Shown here piece by piece: positions 45,707 through 53,500 of a stretch of DNA of 64,000 nt. The position numbers and the translations under genes are program-made. The notes below the pieces were generated by a model, which searched no databases, had not been told where the DNA came from, and saw only the letters and a list, made by a program, of their open reading frames with translations. Within the stretch, counting starts at the first letter, position 1. Every line of letters starts with the position of its first letter. This DNA comes from Thiobacillus sp. SCUT-2 (GTDB taxonomy: Bacteria > Pseudomonadota > Gammaproteobacteria > Burkholderiales > Thiobacillaceae). The stretch spans positions 2,418,001-2,482,000 of the forward strand of contig NZ_CP141769.1 in assembly GCF_035621355.1 (NCBI RefSeq), given 5' to 3'.

Positions 45707-47032
45707 ATGGAAATCCTGCTGCTGACCGGCCTGATCCTGCTGAACGGGGCGTTCGCCATGTCCGAGATCGCCCTCGTGACGGCGCGGCGGGCGCGCCTTG
45801 CGCGTCTCGCCGAGGAGGGCGACGCCGGCGCGGCGGCGGCCGTGACGCTGCACGACGATCCGACGCGCTTTCTGTCGACGGTACAGGTCGGCATCACCTC
45901 GATCGGCATCCTCAACGGCATCATCGGCGAGGCCGTCCTCGCCGAGCCCCTGTCGGCATGGCTGCGGTCGCTCGGCGTGGACAGCGAAGCCAGCCGCATC
46001 GGGGCGACCGCGCTGGTGGTCGTCGTCATCACCTACCTCTCGATCGTCGTCGGCGAACTGGTGCCCAAGCGCCTCGGCCAGTTCAATCCGGAGGGGGTCG
46101 CACGCCGCGTGGCGCGCCCGATGCGCCTGCTGGCGGCCGCCGCCCAGCCGTTCGTACGCCTGCTCTCGGCGTCGACCGACACGATCCTCCGCCTGCTCGG
46201 CCGGCAGGAATCGAGCGAGGCCGGCGTGATCGAGGAGGAGATCCACGCGCTGCTCGAAGAAGGCTCGGAAACCGGCGCGATCGAACAGCAGGAACGCGAG
46301 ATGGTGCGCAACGTGTTCAGGCTCGACGCCCGTCCGATCAACTCGCTGATGACGCCGCGTGCCGACATCGTTTATCTCGACACCACGCGTCCGCTCGACG
46401 ACAACCTGCGGCGCGTCGCCGAGTCCGAGCATTCGCGCTTCCCGGTATGCAAGGGCAGCCTCGACGACGTGCTCGGCATCGTCACGGCGAAGCAGCTGCT
46501 CGACCAGACGCTGCGCGGCGGCCGCCCCGATCTCGCGGCGCAGCGGATGCCGGCGGTCTTCGTGCCGGAGAGCCTGACGGGCATGGACCTGCTCGAACAG
46601 TTCCGGGCCTCGGACGCGCACCTGGTGCTGGTGATCGACGAATATGGCGAGATCAACGGCCTCGTGACCCTGCAGGACGTGCTCGAGGCGGTGACCGGCG
46701 AGTTCACGCCGCGCAACCTGGAGGATGCCTGGGCGGTCCCGCGCGAGGACGGATCCTGGCTGCTCGACGGCCTGATCCCGCTCCCCGAACTCAAGGACCG
46801 GCTCGGCCTCCGGCACGTTCCCGACGAGGACCGCGGCCGCTATCACACCTTGAGCGGCCTGGTGATGTGGCTGTCGGGCCGGCTGCCGCAGACCGGCGAC
46901 GTGCTGACCTGGGAGCACTGGCGGCTGGAGGTCGTCGACCTCGACGGCAAGCGCATCGACAAGGTGCTGGCCACGCCGCTCCCGCCCGAGGCGGCGCCTT
47001 CGGCCGCGCCGGACTCGGTCGACGCGAACTGA
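45707..47032 (+). CDS. CorC/HlyC-type membrane protein (DUF21-CBS-CorC_HlyC)
   Basis: 441 residues. The DUF21/CNNM membrane domain (about 1-190, three or four helices) is followed by two CBS domains (about 205-330; PINSLMTPRADIVYLD, LVLVIDEYGEINGLVTLQDVLEA) and a C-terminal CorC_HlyC domain. Proteins of this set are implicated in Mg2+/Co2+ export or resistance, despite the old hemolysin label. It is a single gene between hsp20 and the FNR-type regulator. Confidence 0.9.
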   Translation: MEILLLTGLILLNGAFAMSEIALVTARRARLARLAEEGDAGAAAAVTLHDDPTRFLSTVQVGITSIGILNGIIGEAVLAEPLSAWLRSLGVDSEASRIGATALVVVVITYLSIVVGELVPKRLGQFNPEGVARRVARPMRLLAAAAQPFVRLLSASTDTILRLLGRQESSEAGVIEEEIHALLEEGSETGAIEQQEREMVRNVFRLDARPINSLMTPRADIVYLDTTRPLDDNLRRVAESEHSRFPVCKGSLDDVLGIVTAKQLLDQTLRGGRPDLAAQRMPAVFVPESLTGMDLLEQFRASDAHLVLVIDEYGEINGLVTLQDVLEAVTGEFTPRNLEDAWAVPREDGSWLLDGLIPLPELKDRLGLRHVPDEDRGRYHTLSGLVMWLSGRLPQTGDVLTWEHWRLEVVDLDGKRIDKVLATPLPPEAAPSAAPDSVDAN

Positions 47033-47154
47033 ATGCGGCCCCCCCGAACGGCGGGGGGCTTCCATCGCCGGCGGGATATGTGGTTAGAATGAAAAGACCA
47101 TCGCCCGGCGGCGATATCTCCCCTTCCCTTGGACACCGATCGCGACTCGATGCC

Positions 47155-47214
47155 CCTGCCCAGCCCCCTGCCCAGCCCCCTGCCCAGCCCCCTGCCCAGC
47201 CCCCTGCCCGCCCC
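47155..47214 (+). repeat. 12-bp tandem repeat encoding Ala-Gln-Pro-Pro
   Basis: Four exact copies of CCTGCCCAGCCC and a fifth degenerate copy. The array lies in frame with the following FNR-type gene and would encode AQPP units in a 51-residue N-terminal extension. Multiples of 12 keep the frame, so copy changes would alter length without breaking translation. Confidence 0.9.
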
Positions 47215-47241
47215 CAGCCCGTCCGTCCGGGGGCACCGCCG

Positions 47242-47943
47242 ATGAAGCCGAACTGCACGAACGTGGAGTGGCAGGGCCGCTCCCGATGCGCGGTCTGCGA
47301 AATCCGCAATTCGGTCCTGTTCTCGGGGCTGACCCCGCAGGAGCTCGACGCCATCCTGCAGCCCATCGACAACCTGCATGTCCCGCAATCCGCCGTGCTC
47401 TACGAGCAGGGCGCGGCGGCACCGAGCGTCTACACGCTGCGCAGCGGCATCCTCAAGCTCAGGATCGACCTGCCCAACGGCGGCCAGCGCATCGTCCGCC
47501 TGCTGCGGCCCGGCGACGTGGCGGGCATGGAGACGCTGGTCGGCGAACGCTACCACCACACGGCGATCGCGCTGCGCGACGCCGACGTCTGCCGCATTCC
47601 GCGCGAGGTCGTCGTACAGCTCGACCGCACCAGCCCGGCCGTGCACCAGGCGCTGATGCAACGCTGGCAGCGCTCGGTCGACCAGGCCGAACACTGCATC
47701 GTGTCGCTCTCCACCGGCACCGCGGAGGCCCGCATGGCGCGGCTGCTGGTCATGCTGGGCTGCAGCGGCAACCAGCCGGAAACGATGCCCAGCCGCGAGG
47801 ACATGGGCGCGCTGCTCGGCGTCACCACCGAAACCGCCAGTCGCATCATGGCCGAGTTCAAGCGCCGCGGGCTGGTCCACGCGGACCGCGGCAACGAAGT
47901 CGTCTGCGATCACGCCGGGCTGGTCCGGCTGGCGCAGGGCTGA
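47242..47943 (+). CDS. FNR-type transcriptional regulator, possible Fe-S sensor
   Basis: 233 residues from MKPNCTNVEW. An in-frame ATG at 47089 would add 51 residues containing the AQPP repeats; neither start has a strong ribosome site. Cys5, Cys16 and Cys19 at the N-terminus plus Cys117 (DADVCRIP, aligned with FNR Cys122) could hold a 4Fe-4S cluster, although the C-x10-C-x2-C spacing differs from E. coli FNR. The recognition helix TTETASRIMAEF keeps the E-x2-S-R triad that reads TTGA half-sites. Such a site lies 31 bases after its stop. Confidence 0.85.
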   Translation: MKPNCTNVEWQGRSRCAVCEIRNSVLFSGLTPQELDAILQPIDNLHVPQSAVLYEQGAAAPSVYTLRSGILKLRIDLPNGGQRIVRLLRPGDVAGMETLVGERYHHTAIALRDADVCRIPREVVVQLDRTSPAVHQALMQRWQRSVDQAEHCIVSLSTGTAEARMARLLVMLGCSGNQPETMPSREDMGALLGVTTETASRIMAEFKRRGLVHADRGNEVVCDHAGLVRLAQG

Positions 47944-47960
47944 ACGCCTGTTGTCGAATA

Positions 47961-47973
47961 GCCACAATGTGGC
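47961..47973. promoter_or_regulatory. Inverted repeat GCCACA-A-TGTGGC
   Basis: Perfect 6-bp arms around one base, directly before the FNR-type box. It may be the binding site of a second regulator or form part of the same control region. Confidence 0.45.
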
Positions 47974-47989
47974 ATTGACAATTGTCAAT
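47974..47989. promoter_or_regulatory. FNR/DNR-type operator, 16-bp perfect palindrome
   Basis: ATTGACAATTGTCAAT contains TTGAC-AATT-GTCAA, which matches the TTGA-N6-TCAA pattern of the FNR/ANR/DNR group. It lies about 115 bases before the triple-barrel gene start and just after the FNR-type gene. Confidence 0.75.
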
Positions 47990-48103
47990 TCGCCGCTTGG
48001 CCATGCCGAGCCGCCGGTAGAATCGGCCCATGCCTTTTTGTCCTGACCAACAAGAGCGGGGCCCGCAAGGGATGCCCGCCTGCACACCCCTGACGGAGAA
48101 TCC

Positions 48104-50806
48104 ATGAAGTCTTCCCTGAAGCCGCTCGCGGCCTGCATGGCCACGCTGTTCAGCGCCACGTCGTTCAACGCCTGGGGCGCACCGCCGTCGCCGCCGCCGG
48201 TGCAGAACCAGAACCAGAACGCGGCCGGGACCCCGGGCACGGCGCCGGTCACGACCCCGGTGGCGCCGGTGCTGGCGACCCGCCCGACTCCGCCCGTCTT
48301 CCCGCCGATGCCGAGCGAGTTCGTCGGCCTGCCCTGGGGCTCCTTCCTGGTCTTCCCCGAGGTGTCGCTTGCCGCGACCTACGACGACAACATCTACGCC
48401 GAACGCCCGGACGGCTCCCTGCACAGCTACCTGAGCGAAGACGTCGTCTATACGCTGTCGCCGTCCGTCGCCGTCAAATCGAAGTGGACGCGGCATGCGC
48501 TGAACTTCGATGCCGGCGGCGACTTCGACCGCTACCGGAAGCACGACGCGGAAAACGTCGACGACTACTGGCTCGGCTTCGACGGCCGCTACGACATCAG
48601 CCCGAACACCAACGTCTTCGGCGGCGCCCGCCACTCGCGCGACCACGAGGACCGGTCGACGCCCGGCAGCAACCTGTCGCAGGTCGAGCCGACGCGCTAC
48701 GACCACGAGGAAGCCCACCTCGGGATTTCGCATGCGTTCGGCGCCTTCCGCCTGCGCGCCGGCGGCACCTGGGACCAGTACGACTACCTGAACGGCGCGC
48801 TGCCGAGCGGCGCGACGGTCAACAACGACTACCGCGACTACAACCTCGGCTCGCTGGGCGTGCGCCTGGGCTACGTGCTGTCGCCGCAATACGAGGTCTT
48901 CGGCCAGGTGTCGACCGACACGCGCCGCTACGACAACCTGATTCCCGGCCAGACCTTCAACCGCGACTCCGACGGCTACCGTGCCGCGGCCGGCCTGAAG
49001 TTCACCCTGCAGCCGCAGCGCATCGCGGGCGAGGCCTTCGCCGGCGTGATGCAGCAGAACTTCGATTACAGCGGCTTCTCCGACATCAACAAGCCCTACT
49101 TCGGCGCGCTGGTCGCGTGGAAGCCGACGTCGCAGACGACCGCGACGGCTTTCATCGACCGTTCGCTGGAAGAGACCGTCGTGTTCGGCAACGGGGTCTA
49201 TGCGTCCAGCTCGACCGACACCACCTACGGCTTCGAGGTCGAGCGCCACCTCACCAGCAAGTTGTCGGCCAACGGCCGCGCCGCCTACACCCGCAGCCAG
49301 TTCAACGACTTCGACCGCCTCGACAAGATCATCGACGCCGGCGCCGGCCTGCGCTACTACGTGATGCCGACCGTCTACCTCGGCGCCGACCTGCGCATCG
49401 TCGACCGCGCCTCCAGCTTCCAGAACGCCCAATACAGCCGCAACCAGGTCATGTTCAGCGTCGGCTACACGCCGGCGCGCAGCCGCGACTATTCGATCAT
49501 TCCCGAGCAGGAAGCCGGCGCGCCCGAGGCGCCGCGCGCGCAGGGCCTCTACTCGGGCTTCTACCTCGGTGCCCAGCTGGGCCACGGCGGGCTGACCACG
49601 TCGACGCGGGGCTCGCGCGACAACGGCACCGGCTACGACTGGGGCGAAATGGGCGCCTTCGGCGCCAGCTACGGCGTCTTCGGCGGCTGGGGCACCGAGC
49701 TTGCCGACAACTGGTACCTCGGCGTCGAGGTCGACGCCGGCGACAGCACGGCCGGCTGGTATCACAGCAAGGCGAAGGGCGACGCGCGCACCCAGTCCGT
49801 CGACAAGGACGCCAACTATGGCGCCAGCCTGCGCGCCGGCTACCTGTTCGACGGCGGCATGCTGTACGGCAAGCTCGGCGCGGTGCGCACGCGCTTCCAT
49901 ACCTATTACACCGAGAACCAGTATGCGGCGACCGGCGCCTCCGACCAGGACCGCACCGACACCGGCACCCGCCTCGGGCTCGGCCTGGAAATCCCGGCTT
50001 CGCGCAACCTGTTCGTGCGCACCGACTACAGCGTCACCCGCTACGGCAGCTACGGCGTGACCTACCAGTCCGACAACGCGCCGGTCACCTACACCACCGA
50101 CTCGTTCCGGAACAACGACGCCGTCTTCAGCCTCGGCCTCGGCTGGCGCTTCGGCGGCCAGCGTCCGGCCGTCGCGACGCGCCCGGCTTCCGAGCACGAC
50201 GGCGTCTACATGGGCGCGAGTCTTGGCCACGGCGTGCTCGGCACGAACCTCACGGGCACGCAGTGGGACGGAAGCCCGCCTTCGGGCCCCTACAGCTTCA
50301 CCGGCGACTTCGCCCGCCAGGGCTTCACCGGCGGCATCTTCGCCGGCTACGGCCATACCTTCAGGCAGGTCTACGTCGGCCTCGAGCTCGAGGGCGAGGC
50401 GGCGAACTTCGGCTGGGAGCATCAGCGCGCCGCCGGTGGCGGCGGCGGCGGCCGCGACTTCGCCGCCGACAAGCGCGGCGGCTACGGCGCCGGCGTGCGG
50501 CTCGGCTATGTGCTGCCCAACGGCAGCCTGCTCTACGGTCGCATCGGCGAGGTGCGGACGCGCTTCAACACCTACTACCACCGCGGCAACGGTCCGGAGG
50601 TCAACCAGAGCGACACCCTGGACGGCCTGCGCGTCGGGCTCGGCGCCGAGATTCCGGCCACGCAGAACACCTTCATCCGCATGGACTACAGCTATACGCG
50701 CTACAACGATGCGGTCAACGTCAGCCCGACGCAACCCGCGGCGGACGTGATGAGCTTCGACAACACGGAAAGCCTGGCCCGCCTCGGGTTCGGCTATCGC
50801 TTCTGA
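48104..50806 (+). CDS. 900-residue outer membrane protein with three beta-barrel modules
   Basis: A signal peptide ends near residue 25 and a Pro/Gln-rich linker runs to about 75. Module 1 (about 80-465) resembles the BBP2-type barrels (FPEVSLAATYDDNIYAE start) associated with exopolysaccharide or surface proteins. Modules 2 (about 482-685) and 3 (about 698-900) are similar to each other: each starts GxYxGAxLGHG, has a YGVFGGWG or GIFAGYG turn, a GxLYGxxGxVRTRF strand and a C-terminal GLGWRF or GFGYRF barrel end, as in OmpA/OmpW-like 8-strand proteins. A single chain with three predicted barrels is unusual. Exact boundaries are by eye. The GGAG ribosome site supports the start. Confidence 0.8.
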   Translation: MKSSLKPLAACMATLFSATSFNAWGAPPSPPPVQNQNQNAAGTPGTAPVTTPVAPVLATRPTPPVFPPMPSEFVGLPWGSFLVFPEVSLAATYDDNIYAERPDGSLHSYLSEDVVYTLSPSVAVKSKWTRHALNFDAGGDFDRYRKHDAENVDDYWLGFDGRYDISPNTNVFGGARHSRDHEDRSTPGSNLSQVEPTRYDHEEAHLGISHAFGAFRLRAGGTWDQYDYLNGALPSGATVNNDYRDYNLGSLGVRLGYVLSPQYEVFGQVSTDTRRYDNLIPGQTFNRDSDGYRAAAGLKFTLQPQRIAGEAFAGVMQQNFDYSGFSDINKPYFGALVAWKPTSQTTATAFIDRSLEETVVFGNGVYASSSTDTTYGFEVERHLTSKLSANGRAAYTRSQFNDFDRLDKIIDAGAGLRYYVMPTVYLGADLRIVDRASSFQNAQYSRNQVMFSVGYTPARSRDYSIIPEQEAGAPEAPRAQGLYSGFYLGAQLGHGGLTTSTRGSRDNGTGYDWGEMGAFGASYGVFGGWGTELADNWYLGVEVDAGDSTAGWYHSKAKGDARTQSVDKDANYGASLRAGYLFDGGMLYGKLGAVRTRFHTYYTENQYAATGASDQDRTDTGTRLGLGLEIPASRNLFVRTDYSVTRYGSYGVTYQSDNAPVTYTTDSFRNNDAVFSLGLGWRFGGQRPAVATRPASEHDGVYMGASLGHGVLGTNLTGTQWDGSPPSGPYSFTGDFARQGFTGGIFAGYGHTFRQVYVGLELEGEAANFGWEHQRAAGGGGGGRDFAADKRGGYGAGVRLGYVLPNGSLLYGRIGEVRTRFNTYYHRGNGPEVNQSDTLDGLRVGLGAEIPATQNTFIRMDYSYTRYNDAVNVSPTQPAADVMSFDNTESLARLGFGYRF

Positions 50807-50967
50807 CCGGGGGAAGCGCGACGATCCGATCGCAGCGAAATTGCGAAATGTCAGTGCAAATCTTAAAAAGATTACTTAATTTTCAATTGAAGTAAAAAAG
50901 AAATTTGCGCGCCGGCCGCCGGTCGGACGCAAATGTTGACGCGTAAATTTTCACAATGGAGAGATAC
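50807..50967 (+). promoter_or_regulatory. AT-rich gap with hairpin before the secreted-protein gene
   Basis: This 161-base gap is much richer in A/T than its surroundings (TTCAATTGAA, AAAAAAG). It carries ATTTGCG (50903-50909) and CGCAAAT (50928-50934) arms around a GC-rich loop. It probably contains a promoter for the two exported proteins and a leader hairpin. Confidence 0.45.
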
Positions 50968-52110
50968 ATGACGCAGCACGCATTCAATTTCAAGAAACTG
51001 ATCCTGGCCGGCAGCACCACGTTCGCCATGCTGGCCGTGCCGATGGCCGCCAGCGTAGTCACAGGACTGGACCTCGGCGTCATTTCGTCCGCGCATGCGG
51101 CCGAGGACGGCGGTGCCAAGAAAGGTAGCGCCAACAAGGGCGGAGCACAGAAAGGCTCGGCCAACAAGGGCGGCCAAGGCAAGGGGGGATCGACCAACAA
51201 GATTTTCCGCATTCCGGCCGCTGAAGAAGACAGCGACCGTCCGGTCTGGGCCGGCGTCAAGGGCGGCAAGGCCGGCGCCGGTGGCAAGCCTGGAACGGCG
51301 GGCACCAAGAAGGGCGACCTCTTCGGCGACATGGTCGTGATCCTGCGCGACGCCAACGGCGTTCCCATCACGAACGCGGATGGCCTGGTGCAGCCCATCG
51401 CCTACGTCTACGATGCCTCCGGCAACTTGGTCCCGTATCTCGTGGACGGCAAGCTGGTGACGATTCCCTATGATGCCGAAGGCAACCTGGTGACCACGAT
51501 CAACGGCGTGAACGTGTATACGGCCGAAGTCGACCTGGGCCGCCTGAGCGTCGCGCGCGCGCCGACCAAGGTGCTGCAGCACTCGCTCGACGAAGCGCTG
51601 ACCAAGCTCACCGCCACGGGCGCCGTGATCGGGCTCGATGCCGCCGGCCGCCTGACGGTGAACGGCACCGCGATCGATTCGCCGCTGGAGAACCTGGCGC
51701 TGTACAAGGCCTACATGACGACCGGCACGATTGCGGGCGTCACGCTGCCCACCGGCTTCAACCCCGCTGCGCTGCTGGCCGCGGCGGCGGACAAGACCGG
51801 CAACATCAGCGTCGATACCGTCGTGTACATGGACTCGATCCTCGGCATCAACAGCGGCACGACGTACTACGACTTCTCGTCGGTCAACTACGATCGCGAG
51901 TCGACCTGGAAGAATGCGACGGCACAGGTCCTGGTCCTGCAGCCGGATGGCGTGACGTACAAGGCGGAGACCGTCAACCTGTATGACGCCGTGTTCGGCG
52001 ACACCAACTGGGTCGACCCGACGCCCACCGGCGGTGCGGATGACTTCGCAGCCGCCGCGGACGACTACCTGCAGGTGATCCAGTTCGTGCACGACAACGG
52101 CGTTCGCTAA
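50968..52110 (+). CDS. Exported protein of unknown function with Lys/Gly repeats
   Basis: 380 residues from MTQHAFNFKK, chosen because GGAGAG lies four bases upstream; an ATG at 50956 is the alternative. The signal peptide is long (about 44 residues, ending SAHA). Residues 45-75 hold degenerate GSANKGG/GAQKGS repeats, basic and flexible. Then comes GDLFGDMVVILRDANGVPI and Tyr/Asp-rich segments (YVYDASGNLVPY, IPYDAEGNLV) like short beta repeats, then an alpha-rich part with no Cys. I do not recognise a characterised family. Its place beside an outer membrane triple barrel suggests a surface or periplasmic partner. Confidence 0.75.
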   Translation: MTQHAFNFKKLILAGSTTFAMLAVPMAASVVTGLDLGVISSAHAAEDGGAKKGSANKGGAQKGSANKGGQGKGGSTNKIFRIPAAEEDSDRPVWAGVKGGKAGAGGKPGTAGTKKGDLFGDMVVILRDANGVPITNADGLVQPIAYVYDASGNLVPYLVDGKLVTIPYDAEGNLVTTINGVNVYTAEVDLGRLSVARAPTKVLQHSLDEALTKLTATGAVIGLDAAGRLTVNGTAIDSPLENLALYKAYMTTGTIAGVTLPTGFNPAALLAAAADKTGNISVDTVVYMDSILGINSGTTYYDFSSVNYDRESTWKNATAQVLVLQPDGVTYKAETVNLYDAVFGDTNWVDPTPTGGADDFAAAADDYLQVIQFVHDNGVR

Positions 52111-52166
52111 GAACCCAGCCGGGCGGTTCGCCGCCCGGCGCATTGTTCGCAACAGGAGTTATCAGC

Positions 52167-52508
52167 ATGAATGCTTACGGAAAATGGGTGACGATTGGGT
52201 TGCTCGCTGCGGGTCTTGCGGCTGGAAGCGCGGCCGCTTATGCCGCCGACAGCCATTCGTCCGGTGGTCACGAGTCGGGCGGCCACGAATCGGGTGGCCA
52301 CGAATCCGGCGGCAAGGGCAAGGGCCCGAAGTACATGGGCGGCGGCAACAAGGGCGGCAGCCACAGCAGTTCCTCCCATAAGGGCGGCAGCGCCCACCAC
52401 GACAGCTCGGAAGGCGGCAGCAAGTCGGTGGAAGGCAAGATCTTCCACGGCAAGTCCGGCGGCCACGAGGAAGGTGAGGGCGAGAGCGGCACCGAGCACA
52501 CCCACTGA
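52167..52508 (+). CDS. Small exported Gly/His/Ser-rich repeat protein
   Basis: 113 residues with CAGGAG upstream. A signal peptide ends near residue 29 (AAYAADS). The mature part is low complexity: three 15-bp tandem repeats (52263-52307) encode GGHES units, followed by GKGKGPKYMGGGNKGG, Ser/His stretches and an acidic His-containing tail. About 12 His residues suggest metal or haem binding, but no defined motif is present. It follows the Lys/Gly-repeat protein by 56 bases and ends in a strong terminator, so the two are probably one unit. Confidence 0.72.
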   Translation: MNAYGKWVTIGLLAAGLAAGSAAAYAADSHSSGGHESGGHESGGHESGGKGKGPKYMGGGNKGGSHSSSSHKGGSAHHDSSEGGSKSVEGKIFHGKSGGHEEGEGESGTEHTH

Positions 52509-52526
52509 CCGGCATTCACCGACTGG

Positions 52527-52560
52527 CAAAGGGCGCACTTCGGTGCGCCCTTTGTTTTTT
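52527..52560 (+). terminator. Rho-independent terminator
   Basis: CAAAGGGCGCAC, tetraloop TTCG and GTGCGCCCTTTG (12-bp perfect stem) followed by six T residues. It closes the 47-52.5 kb surface-protein group. Confidence 0.95.
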
Positions 52561-52579
52561 CGTGCGCGGCGCGGGCCAG

Positions 52580-52933
52580 CTAGCCGCGGTAGATACAGCC
52601 CGAGTCGTGGGTTTCCATGACCTTGACCCAGGACAGGCCCGAAAGCACGGGCCTCAGCTGCCCCCACAGCCAGATCGCCAGGTTTTCGCTGGTGGGATTC
52701 TCCAGCCCGGGAATGTCGTTGAGATAGCGGTGGTCGAGCGTGCGGTGGATGGGCTGCCACGCGGCCTCGATCTCGGCGAAGTCGACCACCCAGCCGTGCA
52801 CCGGATCGAGATCGCCGCTGACGCCGAGCTCGACGCGGAACGAATGGCCATGGAGGCGCGAGCAGGGATGGGATTCCGACAGCGCCGGCAGCCGCCGCGC
52901 GCACTGCAGATGGAAGATGCGGAAGATGTCCAT
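52580..52933 (-). CDS. queD: 6-carboxytetrahydropterin synthase-like protein (QueD family)
   Basis: 117 residues. The second half of the QueD pattern is intact: the catalytic Cys24 in SHPCSRLHGHSF with zinc ligands His28 and His30, HGWVVDFAEI, LDHRYLNDIPGLENPTSENLA and the C-terminal GCIYRG. But the first zinc ligand, normally the His of AAHRLP, is Arg here (CARRLP, Arg13). The codon is CGG, so no simple base reading error gives His. The protein may bind zinc differently or belong to a QueD-related subgroup. Normal role: 7-deazaguanine (queuosine) synthesis from dihydroneopterin triphosphate. Confidence 0.82.
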   Translation of the reverse strand: MDIFRIFHLQCARRLPALSESHPCSRLHGHSFRVELGVSGDLDPVHGWVVDFAEIEAAWQPIHRTLDHRYLNDIPGLENPTSENLAIWLWGQLRPVLSGLSWVKVMETHDSGCIYRG

Positions 52934-53036
52934 GCGCCATTTTCGCCCATGCAGGCGGCGCTGGCTACGCGCCCCTACCGGAGCGTTCCGTCGGCACGCT
53001 ACACTAGCGCCACCCCCGTCCTCCTCCGGAGCGCCC

Positions 53037-53483
53037 ATGTCGGTACCCCGTCTGTCGCTTGCGGCATTCGCCGCATTCACGCTGCTGTCGCTCCTCGCCT
53101 GTTCGCGGGAACAGGCGGCCACGCTCGCCGCGCCGGAGGCCTATGCCCGCGCGCAGGCCGGCACCCTCACGCTGATCGATGTGCGCCCCGCCGAGGAACG
53201 GCGGCAGACCGGCGTCGTCAAGGGCGCGCTGATGATCGACATGGCGCAGAGCAACGGCGAAGCCGCGTTCGTGCGGCAGGTCAGGACCGCGCTCGGCAAC
53301 GACCTCCACCGGCCGATCGCCCTGCTCAGCCGCGCCGGCAACCGCGGTGCGAATGCCCAGCGCGTTCTGCGGGAGGCGGGCTTTACCCACGTCTACAACG
53401 TGCGCGAAGGCATGCTCGGCAGCAGTGCCGGGCCCGGCTGGGTGTCGCGCGGGCTGCCGGTCGAACCCTGCCCGAACTGCTGA
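53037..53483 (+). CDS. Rhodanese-like lipoprotein lacking the catalytic Cys
   Basis: 148 residues. A lipoprotein signal ends LLAC (Cys22). The rhodanese fold is clear (TLIDVRPAEERRQTGVVKGAL; HVYNVREGMLG). The active-site loop reads SRAGNRG at 98-104, so Ser98 replaces the thiolate Cys of CxxGxR. The C-terminus ends CPNC. It probably cannot act as a sulfurtransferase; it may bind an anion or protein partner, or the C-terminal Cys pair may act instead. It is divergent from queD. Confidence 0.82.
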   Translation: MSVPRLSLAAFAAFTLLSLLACSREQAATLAAPEAYARAQAGTLTLIDVRPAEERRQTGVVKGALMIDMAQSNGEAAFVRQVRTALGNDLHRPIALLSRAGNRGANAQRVLREAGFTHVYNVREGMLGSSAGPGWVSRGLPVEPCPNC

Positions 53484-53500
53484 ATCCGTATCGGCCCGGT

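Noticed and set aside
47155-47214. Tandem repeats that could suggest a CRISPR array
   Set aside because: The 12-bp units are contiguous without spacers and lie in frame with an open reading frame; no cas genes are present.
47858-50734. 958-codon minus-strand frame opposite the triple-barrel gene
   Set aside because: A codon-bias shadow rich in Val/Ala/Arg; the plus strand has a signal peptide, barrel strands and ribosome site.
53037-53483. Calling the lipoprotein an active thiosulfate sulfurtransferase
   Set aside because: The catalytic Cys position is Ser, so activity cannot be claimed.
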